Source of the DNA: Neckera pumila
Taxonomy: Eukaryota > Streptophyta > Bryopsida > Hypnales > Neckeraceae
DNA: 64,000 nucleotides
Direction of reading: 5' to 3'
Assembly (NCBI GenBank): GCA_963969595.1
Contig: OZ018409.1
Coordinates: 32,749,282 to 32,813,281 of the forward strand
The notes beneath the pieces were generated by a model. It worked only from the letters and a program-made list of their open reading frames with translations. It was not told where the DNA came from and did no database searches. This document shows, in pieces, positions 36,439 through 47,576 of the stretch; positions within the stretch are counted from its first letter, which is position 1, and each line of letters opens with the position of its first letter. The position numbers and the translations under genes are program-made.

Positions 36439-39400
36439 TCAATCTTTAAGTCGGATGTAAACCTTTGGTCTTGAAAAACGAGTTATAGATTTTTCAAGGT
36501 CTTCTAATTGAAGCTCCAATTCAACTTTGTTTCGCTTTTGAGATTGTGTGTGTATTACCAATGGCATATTCATAAGCTCTGTCTCCAATTTTTCTTTGCC
36601 TTTTTGTAGATCATTATTTTTTATTAAGAAAAGGTTGTTTAAAATGGTAAATTTATTATGATCTTTTATTTTATATTATTCTTACTATATTTCATATAAT
36701 AGAAGATACTCATATCAAATGAATTTTCTATTTATCAAAGTAAAGGTACAAGTCAAAAATGTTTCTTTTTTTGTTGCCCAAATTTAGTCTTCATTTTGAA
36801 ATCACATTTGAATTTGTCTTCAAAATGTATTTTCATTGAGATGAAAATATATAATACTTTTATGCATATAACCACATTGAATTGGCTTGTCTCTAAATTT
36901 TGGATTTAGATATAGTAACTAAATGTAGAAATCTATAGATCTAAACCATACAAAATTGAAATTATTGAACTTCTTTTTTTCATCTTTTTAATTTTTGATA
37001 GTGCATGGATGTGCAATTTTAATTCAAAAAAAAGAATCAAATTTTAAGCTGCATATGAAGTACAGATCAAAAAAATCCCAAATCAAGATGAAATAAAATC
37101 AAACTAATTAGATTAAATCCAACAATGATTTTTTTATCATCATTGAAAAAAATAAAATTCTATAAAAATAAATTCAATAGTGAACAAATATAAGGTCTAC
37201 AATCTATAATTTAAAGCAAAAAACCTATCCTATAAATAACATATAAGATTTAAAAAAATGTTGGATACTGCAAAGTGGTTTTAACTACTGTTGATACTAT
37301 TATATTTAGTTTTTTATAAATTGATTTTGAGACCTTAAAACATTTTTATGAAATAAATAGTTTTTTTATTTTATTTTAGTAAATATAAACAAAAATATAT
37401 TGAAATTATCTTTAAAATAGGATACTGCTCTTTAGAGTTGATAAAACATCAAGTCTATCATTCTCTTCAATGAGGACTAATCCCGGAGGCAAATTCTTAT
37501 TTTTGTTTTCAAGCAACCTATAATTGGCAATAAAATTATATTGAGATACTACAAACTAAGTTTAATTAAATCATCATATTGACTAAAATATCAATTATGT
37601 TAGTCAATTTTAGATGAAAATCTTACAAATATTGTAAATATTGTTGGAATAATATGAGTACTTTGAATTTCTTCAATTTCTATTGTCATGATAGCTTATC
37701 ATATTTCTTTTGTAAAATGATAATGTAAGAAAAAGCACTTGATAGTGCAATATTTGAAATTATATTAAAGTTAGTATTAAATAGACCTTTTTTCAACATT
37801 TTGCGCAAGTTCCACCTTCCTTTTCACCAAGCTGAATGAGTTCATCAATATACTATATAAGTAATTTGATTTGCCTAGAATTTTTTTGTAAGTATATATA
37901 TATAATGTTTATTTGAGCATTGGTGAATGTTACAAATAAAATTAAACAACACATCAACAATCAACAAGTTTATAATATTTTCAAATCAATAAAATCAATA
38001 AAATCAATAAATTATTTTAAACTTTACTTTTGAAATGCAAGAATGAAACAAGTGAAATACATAAAAAAAAATTAGGCACCTACTAAGCAGGAACTTTGCC
38101 AAAAGTTTCTTTCTTCAAATAGTCCAAATGTTCCACTTTTGGATAGTACTTTGCCACATTACTTGCACTTTGAACATTTCTTGCAACATAGTCAATACCA
38201 TTTCTACTTTTCACTTGTTGTGGTTGTGGTTGTGGTTGTGATTGCACCCGATGACCATTTCCTCCTTGAGAAGATCTCATTATACACTCAGGATTATTTT
38301 GTTGATTCTGTATAATATTTCAATATTTTATGACATTTAAAAGTCTTTAATGTATTTTTGAATTAGATCTTTATTATAAATGCTTTTTCGGGTTACAAAT
38401 TAGTTTCATTAGAATTCTAAACACCCTCATGGACATTTAATGCACTAATAATTTTTTTGCTTAAAAATTTATACATAAAAGTATTGATAATTTGAATATA
38501 TATTATTCTCATATTTGAAACAATAAATGATTATTTTACATGAGTTTTGATGCAGACCTGCCTAAGAGTATGATTTTTTGCACTTGTTTTAGCAATTGAA
38601 GCTCGATTTTCTCGATGATGGTCACGAGGCGTAATTCCTCTTCTGATCATTTCATCTCTGACATTTTATTGAATAAAAAAAAATATATCATTGATCTTGA
38701 ATCCATGAATTATGAAAAAATATTTAAGTTTTCTAAATTAAATTATTTAAATTTTTAAAGTTTACTTCACTTCATGTATGTTTGTATACCAAGGTCATGA
38801 CATTAATACCTAACTCAAACTTAATAGAATTGCATCTGCTTGTCTCAAGTGTCAAGATTAAGACCTAATTCCCCGTGGAGGATTCAAAAGATCGGATATT
38901 TGATAACTATCCAAGTGATTGGGAAGCGACATCCTTCTTGTATTGCATTTTGAATGTCTGTAATGGCCTCCAACCTATTGATGAGTAGCATATCAATCAT
39001 AGAAATATATCAAGCATTATTAAGTTTCTTCATAAAATCATTGCAATGCAATATTAATTAAGATAATTGGATCAGTAGGGCTATTTTGAATGCCGAGACA
39101 CTAATTAGAATTTTTGTATAAGATTGTATTTTCTATTATTCTAATGTTTCTCTTACTTTAGATAAGATAATTGGATCAGTAGGGCTATTTCTCATGCTTG
39201 GAATGTTGCAAATTATATGGTTGTATATGCACTTATATATGGATATGAATATGGATAAATTGCATGTATAAAAACTTCATTTTAATTATTTAGGTACCTG
39301 ATGATTGACACAACTTAAAGGAATACGACTATTGCATATTGTGCCCCCATTTGATGTGCTCTGAGGAGACACTCCATTTATGGTACATGAATTTTGTAGC

Positions 39401-39531
39401 GATGCTACATGCTTGCTACTATCATATGGGATACTACCATTTGATGTGCTTTTTGGAGATACTCCATTAATGATATATGAATTTTGAGGTGATGCAACAT
39501 GTATATTCCTTTTACTATTGTTGCAATTCAT
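36439..39531 (-). CDS. Enkurin-domain protein, ENKD1-like, about 328 aa
   Basis: Seven short exons, all in phase: 39531-39298, 38974-38865, 38657-38558, 38307-38084, 37852-37787, 37517-37426 and 36599-36439 (987 nt). The family (ENKD1/enkurin) binds microtubules at centrosomes and cilia. Matching parts in family order: GITPRDHHRENRASI, GIDYVARNVQSAS, KKETFGKVPAY, then the enkurin domain NLPPGLVLIEENDRLDVLST and ITRFSRPKVYIRLKD at the very C-terminus. The N-terminal exon holds two copies of a 30-residue Asn/Ser-rich unit (HVASPQNSYIINGVSPKS and HVASLQNSCTINGVSPQS). A Gln-Pro run comes from (GGTTGT)n. The first exon is tentative, since the frame stays open upstream of the ATG. The gene sits in very AT-rich repeat DNA yet has no stop or frameshift, which argues for function. 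Likely used in motile sperm. Confidence 0.8.
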
Positions 39532-42109
39532 TTTTTTAGTATAACTGATGAAGGTTAACCGCTTTTTTGTTTTGAATTTTTGCCATTAATTATCCTTATT
39601 AAAACCACCAGCATTAAATAGTATAAAAATCATAGTTTCTATATAAGTTTTCATTTTAATCATTAGCGTCTTTTAAAAGGATTTGTGATTTGATTTGACA
39701 TAGATATATCACAAATTCTAGAATGTAGCCACCTAATTAGCCATATACAATTTTGTAGTTGATGTGTCATTGAAAAATGATTGAATGATAATATTTTGGA
39801 TTGCAAAAAAGTCTACATTAATAATGCCCTCAAATAATTGAATGCAAACATTTCACATTGGTTTTCAATTGAATTGATCCTTTTTGTCTAAAGTTTTTAT
39901 CAATTTCTCCAATTTCTAAACATGTATTGTTGTATAAATTCATCCTTTATTAGAGGCACAAAAATCAAGAAGAAAATGCTTATGTTTAGATTGATACGGA
40001 AAGTTACCTATTTAGCATTAGTCATTATCATTGACTTTGAGCAATTATAAAAGGTAGTCTATAAGTAGACTTTAGTATATAAAATATAGCTTCTTAAAAC
40101 TTACAATAATATTATATAGTTTCTTGTTAAATTAGGGTAGACTTCCTAACAAAGACCAATGTAAAAATATTAGTGTTTTGTAAGTTGTAACTTCTTTTTT
40201 TGGTATATGACCTTTGAAGATTGACTAGGATTGATAATTATGAATGATTACATTATATTAGTCTGAATAATATGTGTTGACTTCATGAAGACCAAATGCA
40301 TTCCTGTTAAGGAAGTCAAATGAATCAATGTTACAAAAAGAAACGGAATATAGAGATGCAAAATGGGAAAAAACAACTTAGGGATGCTTATATTGAAACA
40401 TTAAGAATTTTTACTTTAATCATATATTGTATTGAGGAGCAAATAGATTTCTACATATTCTTAATACATGTATAGTCAAAATCTACCTCTTCATAAGAGA
40501 ACTCATTTATGGATAATATTTGTACCAATGAACTAGCCAAATTAGAGGTAAAGTTTATCACTAATACACCCCTACAATCTTTTATTGATGAGAAAGAAGT
40601 TTGCATTTTGGATAGGCTATAATGATTTAGAATTTAGAATTCAATATTGATATTTTTAGTATTGCCTCTAATCATCATCTTCTTCATGCCAAGTATTGAT
40701 TTGAGAGTATTTCCTAAATATTGCAAAAATTATAAGTTTCTTTCTCTATTTTGGAACCAAATCAAAATTTTGGGCAAATAAATTTTTTGAACTCTTTTCA
40801 ATTTAAAAAAATATTAGTTATAGGGGTGTATAGGTATATAAAAAGTTATGAACCATTTTATTTTGATGGAAAGTTATGACAAGTCTTATTTTGCTTGAAA
40901 TTATGGCATACTTTATTTTTTAATTTGATTTTGTTTCTAATGCCCATACCCAAGTCCTCTTGTAGTTCATGCATTGTTTTTTTTCTCACTTGACATGCCA
41001 AGTGTGATAACTTGAAAAATCAAGCCTCTACTTCAAATTTTTTAACCTCTTTATAGAAATAGTAGATAAATCTTTAAATTCAACTTCAATTTTCATTTGA
41101 TTCTTTTGTCGACCTCCAATAAAAAAAAGTATATATAATAGTCAACAGAATCTCTCCCACCATAATAGAATAATTGAATTGTTATGTATTTAAGTTTTTC
41201 ACCAATTCTAAAATTCATTTGAAGTATAGAATAAGAGGTATAGAGGTTGAAGTTGATCGTGAATTCATCCAATTTTGAAAGTTGTATATAGCTCCGTCCT
41301 TTGTAGTACTGGCTTGCTTTTTAAGTAAGGTCCTACTTCAACTTCCTTATATGTACCTTTTGTCTCTGCAAAGCCCCCTCCCTTTTGGTCTAAAGCGAAC
41401 AAAGAGAAAAATATTCAATTGTGTACATTAGTTGCAACCCACAAATTCAAATATACATTGAATTTCAGAATCTTTGCTAAGGATTTAATCTCTTTTAATC
41501 TCTTCTTGTCACCAATAGAAGAATATTGAACAAAACAAAGCATGAAACTCAATATGGAGCCCTTCATATGATTTGAGTTTTGTGGTTCACATTTTCTTTT
41601 GTTGAGATTTCTTCACTTCAATGTCATTCAAAAAATTGACGAACAAGTCTATAGTTATAGTTATTGTACAATACCCTCCAAATACTCTTGCAACCCCTAT
41701 TTCGTTTTGAAGAAAGTTGTCTAATTTCAAACCGTGGTCTTTACAGGTTATGTGAGATTTTTCAATGGGATTTTTTGCCTCTAAGAAGGCGAGCCGCAAT
41801 GTTTTCAGAAATCCCTCTCCCCGTGGCAGGTGGTTCATTTAGGAAACATTAAGCTCAGTTTTAGAACACAATGTTGCACATCAAAATTTCATTGCATCTG
41901 ATCAGAAGTTGTGAATTTCAAGCAACTCTAAAGTTGAGAGGATCCATAGTAATGTGTGCATGCTTGTAGTGATTTTTGCTTATAGACATAGCTTAAAGGG
42001 ATTGTGAGGAAATATTGATTTTGGTCCAGGATATTGTTTATGTGATGTTGGTAAGAGTTCTATATGTAAAATTTGTGAAGATCTTAGTAGTGTTTGTTAA
42101 CTTTGCACC
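39532..42109. other. AT-rich intergenic stretch
   Basis: Probable promoter of the ENKD1-like gene, then about 2 kb without supported genes. A minus-strand open frame at 41587-41838 (83 codons; HITCKDHGLKLDNFLQNEIG) has a protein-like composition but no recognised family. It may be a gene fragment. Confidence 0.35.
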
Positions 42110-43165
42110 ATGACAAGAAGTTATGTGCGAGATGATGTGCGAAATATGATAGTTGGTATGAGAGAAGTTGGCTTATCATTGAGCGAAATTGGAGACATTG
42201 TAGGGAGACCGAAATCAACAGTTTCAAGAGTCTTGAAGAGATTAGGGGAATGTGACTTTGTGACACCGGTAAATATGCCCGGTAGACCACAAAAGTTCAG
42301 TGATTGAGATAGGCAAAGGCTTAAGAGAGATCTTAGTCATAATTGTCATGCTCCTCTTGCAAAACTTTGTGAGAATGTGACACCTTCTTTATACATGGGG
42401 ACTATACATAAAGAGATTCATGAGCTTGGTGTTCATAGTTGCATTGCAATTAGGAAACCATTCTTGAGTGACAACCAAAAGGCTAAGAGGTTTGCCTTTG
42501 CAAAAGAGCACTTGCATTAGATGGTTGATGATTGGAACAATATGATTTGGACTGATGAGTCGTCCTTTGAAGTAGAAAAACAATCACGTCCAATTCGAGT
42601 GTGGTTGAAAGTTTACGAACGCTGCAATTGGAATTGCTCAGCACCTACATACAAATCCGTAAGGACTTCAATTATAGTATGGGTTGCTCTTAATGGCTCT
42701 ACTAAGTCTTATTTGGTATTACTCCCTCCCGACAAACACATTTCTGCAAACTTTATAGAGATAGTGTATGAGGGAGAATTAGAGCATTAACACTAACACC
42801 ACCATGACCACCATGAGCATTTCATTTTTATGGAAGATGGTGCACTAGTACATTGCAGCAATGCATAGAAGTTTTGGAGGAAACAATTTGAATTGAGAAA
42901 GCTTGAATGGCCACTAAATTCTCCTCACCTCAATCCTATAGAGAATGTATAGAAGCTAGTCAAAGGTCAATTACAAAAAAGATGTAGACCTGAGAACAAA
43001 GACAAAATGTGGACATTGGTGAATTTGGCATGGGAGGATATACCTCAAGAAAGTATCCAAAAGTTGATTTCTACAATGCCAAACCAAATAGAAGCTGTAA
43101 TAGCAACTCACGGTGGTAACACTAGTGGTAGTGGATGTACCACTTTCTTGCGGAATTCTTGCTAG
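42110..43165 (+). pseudogene. Tc1-type (DD34E) transposase pseudogene
   Basis: One uninterrupted frame of 352 codons from ATG 42110 to TAG 43163-43165, broken only by six in-frame stops: 42305 (TGA), 42518 (TAG), 42788 and 42794 (TAA), 42866 (TAG) and 42950 (TAG). There are no frameshifts. The N-terminus is a helix-turn-helix (GLSLSEIGDIVGRPKSTVSR). The DDE catalytic part shows MIWTDESSF (first Asp), FMEDGALVHCS (second Asp) and PHLNPIENV (Glu), with 34 residues between the second Asp and the Glu. That spacing marks the animal/fungal-type Tc1 group; plant mariner-like transposases are DD39D. Inverted-repeat ends were not found, so the element may be truncated. Confidence 0.88.
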
Positions 43166-44024
43166 TGAGCAAGATGTAATATAAAATTCATGTTATAGTA
43201 GGCTTCTAGAGTACTATAGCTTTCTAATGATATTTTATTTGACTACATTTGTCCACACTTTTGTTTAATACATGAGCTTGATTTCCTTTGCTTTGAACGT
43301 GTATGAAAGAAAATTACCAAAAACATTCAAGCAATATAGAGGAAAATTTTACCTACATAGTCACTTACTATGCTCATTCTAAACTAATTCAATGCAACCG
43401 TTTTAGGGAGTGGTCTTTTATTTTAATACCCTCCCAACTATATTTATATTTTTCAGACCAAATCCATACAGGCAAATGATATGGGTTAATGGCTTATGTA
43501 TTTTGTATCCATATTTCTTGTATATGTACATATTCCATATTTGTACCATAACATATCTTGTATCCTATATACATATTTGTATTTGTATCCATATCCATAT
43601 TTTTTATTTTTCAAGATCAACAGTGTCAGAGTGGTGGAGGGGGAATTATTATTTGAAGATCAACGGCTCTCATTTTTTTATAGTGAGGGGGAGGGGGATA
43701 ATTGCAACTAGGTGCGTCTCATCTTTTCAGAAGATAGTGTCAAACTTTGTAATACAAAAGATGTGAACAATGATGTTTCCTAAATAAATGTGCAATCGAA
43801 TCTTAAAAAGTCCTCAAATATATTTTTCAATTAATTGTAATGTGAAATTGTAAAAAATAAATAAAATCATTTACCAAAAATGGAGATTCTATTTTTGGAC
43901 ATTGAAATTTCACAAGTTGTTTAAGGTTCTATAAAGCAATAGATTTAATAGAATACTTTTGATAGGATGTTCTTATAATGGAGTTAAAAAGTAAACTTAA
44001 AGGGCTTCATAGAGGGGTTGCAAG
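43166..44024. other. Transposon 3' flank and AT-rich stretch
   Basis: No gene. Contains a pyrimidine/AT-rich tract with 'catatt' and 'tgtat' repeats at 43500-43600. Confidence 0.4.
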
Positions 44025-44157
44025 TACTAGAAGAAACCTACATTTTAGGTGGCGTTTTGTGATTTTTTCAAAGGGATTTTAAATAACATAAAAAAAAAAA
44101 ACTTATGTTTTTTCTTCAATAATCACATCTAATATAACATCCAGATGTTATATTAGA

Positions 44158-44190
<33 letters not shown>

Positions 44191-44712
44191 TAGTGAAGCC
44201 CTGTGCCGTTGGCCCAATTTTCATCCACTTCTAGTTCCACTCCCGGTTCCACTCCCAGTAGCAAGAACGCCACCAAAATCAAAGTAAAAGTAATTTTCTA
44301 AATTTTTAATCAATAAATACTTTGAAATTCAATAACTTTTGCACCACCGCTCCAAACGTCATGAAACCAAGCCCGTGCACCCCTCCTCGCCGAGCCCTTT
44401 CCGATGGTACCAAGCATGCGGCCGGGGGATGCACGGTCCGGGAGATCTCAACGTAACAAATAAAACAAACAAACAAAACAAACAAACAAACAAACAAACA
44501 AACAAACAAACAAACAAACAAACAAACAAACAAACAAACAAACAAACAAACAAACAAACAAACAAACAAACAAACAAACAAACAAACAAACAAACAAACA
44601 GCCAAATTTAAGGTATTATTATTATTATTATTTTTTTATTTTTTTTTATGTCATCTAAAATTTGTCTAAAAAAATCACAAAATGCTACCTAAAACGCGGG
44701 TTTCTTCTAGTG
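44025..44712. mobile_element. CACTA-type MITE carrying a nested element
   Basis: The left end is TACTAGAAGAAACC (a C-to-T change from CACTA) and the right end, inverted, is CACTAGAAGAAACC. The inverted repeat continues through TTTTAGGTGGCGTTTTGTGA and its counterpart TTTTAGGTAGCATTTTGTGA. The flanking AAG is duplicated (44022-44024 and 44713-44715), the 3-bp target duplication of En/Spm (CACTA) elements. No transposase. The (TTTG)n element 44190-44614 sits inside. Confidence 0.85.
44190..44614 (-). repeat. Dispersed (TTTG)n element, copy 2, nested
   Basis: Inverted relative to copy 1 at 11268-11615 and similar to it throughout. It is flanked on both sides by (ATT)n. The tetranucleotide tract is expanded to about 34 AAAC units (about 44463-44600), against only a few in copy 1. 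The 12-base minisatellite is correspondingly shorter here. Long open frames across the AAAC tract arise only from the repeat. Confidence 0.75.
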
Positions 44713-44715
44713 AAG

Positions 44716-46022
44716 AGTTTTTGGAGGGCACCAGTACATGCCAATATATTTCGCACGATCCACAAGCAATAATAATTTGCCAAAGAAATTAGATAAGTGC
44801 ACCATAATCGACACTAATTACAAATGAATATACTTACTAATATAAAAGATGAATTATTTTTATTGGATCTTATTGACAAGAGCTAAAAGATTCCAATGTA
44901 CTTTAGCATGTATTATTTCAACACTATATGAATAAGTTTTGAAATAATAGAATATTATAAAAAAAATGTATCAAATTTTGACACGAGGTTCTCCTAGGCC
45001 CTCATGTTTTGACTATGTACATTTCGTGTCATCAATATCTAGGTTTCATTGTCACTCTTTTATCCAACTACAAGAAATAATGATAATGGGTGCGCATACT
45101 ATCTGAATTTGCTAAAGTTATGCTTAGAGAAAATTGCCACTATAGCTTCTCCAAAGTTTGCTAATTTGGAGGGACAAAGAGAATTGGAGATGTATCCAAC
45201 CATCAAAGTAACTACACCTAATTTCAATCGCTTTCTAAACCCGATCAGTCTAGATATTTGCATAAAATGTACACTCTACCCATAACATTTAGTAGCCTTT
45301 AGAGAGGCTGACTTTTCCTCTCTGGAACCCTCATTCACAGAATTTCATCCTCTCAACATTAATGTAAGCTTCGGTACTAGGATAGTGGCAGTAAATTGAG
45401 GTATTCTCCCTTTTTTTGTGTTAATTTTAGGACCAAACATACAAATCAACAAATATTTGTAGAGAAAAATGGTTTGCCAAAAACACTAAGAATAATATGA
45501 TTGATACACTAACGCAGTCTTACCATTTGCCATCAATAACTCCTTTTGGGTTTTCTAGTGAGGAGACAACTCTTTATATAAAGTAAACTAGTCCATTGTG
45601 GTTGGATGACCCATAGTGAACACCTAATGGCCCCATGACAATTTTTTTGGCCACAATCAATGTCTAACCTAACACTAATGGAGAGATAGTGACCTCATTA
45701 GGAACACCTGCTTTTTCAGTGTAAATCATTGTAGGAAGTGACTTTTGATGGACGCCTTCTATATTAGAAATTATTGTGACCACTTTAGATGATTAAGAAG
45801 AGCATACTGGATACAATTTTTGTTGGTTATGGGGTAGTCTACTGACTCTTTCGGATAGATCACTTCAAAAATCCATAACAAATTCGTACTTTGTTTGAAA
45901 AATATAATTTCAATTGCTCTCACTATTTCTCACACTTATCTTTATATGGTAAAAAATTTAAAAACTTCCAGCAATGGCATGAGGGTAGACTCCAAACTTT
46001 GACCACAATGGGCTAATTTACC
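44716..46022. other. AT-rich non-genic stretch
   Basis: No gene assigned. A 78-codon plus-strand frame at 45049-45285 has mixed composition but no recognised motif. A CACTAGAAAACCC-type end (inverted) lies at about 45545-45558 without a clear partner. Confidence 0.35.
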
Positions 46023-46585
46023 ATACACATGGGGTGGTAGGAGGAAGAACAACCCATGTGGAATAAATAAATTAGAATTTGTAGTTCCTCAAGCACTCAT
46101 AGTTAAGTCAAAAGTAGGAATTGTGTTAAAAGTGGAATTTTAGACCTTATTTAGGCATAGTAGAATAACTCTTCTAAAAAAACCTTGAACCAAAAAAAAT
46201 TGGTAAATGAAGATAAGTTTCACTTTCAAAATTTTTTTGGCCTTTTGAGTCTCCAATCAAAAGTTATGGACAAATTTGGGAGAGAGTTTGGAATGGACAT
46301 TTTCTTTAACATTTTTACAACACCTCTCTCAAATTTGTCCACAACTTTTAATTGAATATTCAAAATGCCAAACATATTTTTTGGAAGTGAAACTTATCTT
46401 CATATACCACCTTTTTTTAGTTCAAAGTTTTTTTTAAATAATATTCTACTATGCCTATGAGGTCTGAAATTTCACTTTTAATAAAATTCTTTGTTTTTGG
46501 CTTAACTATAAGTGCTTCACAAACTACAAATTCTAATTTGTTTATCCCACATGGGTTGTTCTACCTCCTACCACTCCATGTGTAT
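46023..46585. mobile_element. Fold-back (long inverted-repeat) element, copy 2
   Basis: Same family as 13390-14050. Arms of about 260-270 bases mirror each other around a loop at about 46295-46320. The ends are CACATGGGGTGGTAGGAGG and CACATGGAGTGGTAGGAGG (inverted). A TA dinucleotide lies directly outside both CACATG ends and may be the target duplication. Arm landmarks shared with copy 1 are TTTAGGCATAGTA.AATAAC, AAAAGTTATGGAC and GTTAAG. No coding capacity. Confidence 0.85.
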
Positions 46586-46613
46586 ATATATATATATAGC
46601 TTTCTTTTCCATT

Positions 46614-46944
46614 GAAAACTCAAAAGATTCTTGGTTTTATATGAATGCAAACTATTGGCTTGCATTCATACAAAATCAATAATATTTGAGTTTTCAAAAC
46701 ACCCAATGTATTGGTGTAGAACACTAGTTATTGTGTGTTTGGTTTATTGTATATGAAACTGGGTGTAGAATGCTGGTTATTGTGTGTTTGGTTTATCGAG
46801 TGTATGAAATTTGATTTTGTTTTAATTTCTAATGTATGTTGTACAGTAGCAGCCATGTAAATTAGCTAATGATGTGTGATATATTCCACACTATTTCATC
46901 CGCCAGATGAGATGGTGTGGAATATACCACACCATTCCATCTGG
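46614..46944. repeat. Two hairpins and a tandem duplication
   Basis: 46614-46695 folds on itself: GAAAACTCAAA.ATT and TATGAATGCAA pair with their complements around a short loop. 46715-46810 is a 48-base direct duplication (TTATTGTGTGTTTGGTTTAT in both). 46903-46944 is a second hairpin (CCAGATG.GATGGTGTGG against CCACACCAT.CCATCTGG). They may be end pieces of older fold-back elements. Confidence 0.65.
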
Positions 46945-47576
46945 GGGAAGGCAACCCACCACGCTATTGAATGTTATGCCCCATTCATGAGAGTACGGCT
47001 GATTTTAGAAACACCTATTTTTAGAACTTTGAAAATTTGTAGTTTATTCATATGGTGTCCAAAAAATGCATTCTAAGAGAATTTAGAATTCCCTTTTGAC
47101 TACCAACAAGACCCAACCTACAAAAAGCTTTTCAATATAAAAATGGGAACCATGTTAAATTGCTTATTTGTGCAATTTTAGGTGTAGTTACCTTATTAAT
47201 TGCACATTTTTCATCTTGCACTTGCCCAAATGCTGTGAGCAAAGTACCCGTAACACGAAAATAGTCCAAATTTTCAATGGAAGGAACAAGCAAACAAGTA
47301 GATGCACAGAATTCAGTTGGGCCGAGAAAGAAAGATTATTTGCAGGAATTTGGCGCGCGCACAGTATTAACATTGTATTCCGTTGAGAATTCTAACTTGT
47401 CCAACATCAGGAACAACCCATAAGGAGCACGTTCCACACTATTTTTGCATCGAACCTCATAAAATAATGGGAACTGGAACAACCAGAAGTTCAAGTTCAA
47501 ACCCCTGTCCAGGACAAAGAAAAATGCCAGATACCTATCAACTATTCTTCATTGGATGGAGTGTGTTCTTCTCATT
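46945..47576. other. 3' flank of AKIN beta-gamma
   Basis: No separate gene recognised. From about 47200 the DNA is less AT-rich and probably contains the 3' UTR of the minus-strand gene ending at 47577. Confidence 0.4.

Noticed and set aside
37787..37852. Apparent premature stop in the fifth exon of the ENKD1-like gene
   Set aside because: It appeared only when the acceptor was set two bases too far downstream; the correct TATAG acceptor keeps the phase and removes the stop.
44306..44611. Open frames encoding long Cys-Leu-Phe-Val or Asn-Lys-Gln-Thr repeats
   Set aside because: They arise from the (AAAC)n tract read in different frames and strands; no real protein.
45049..45558. Possible CACTA element between ACTACAAGAAA and an inverted CACTAGAAAACCC
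   Set aside because: The inner ends do not align well and the flanking triplets differ.
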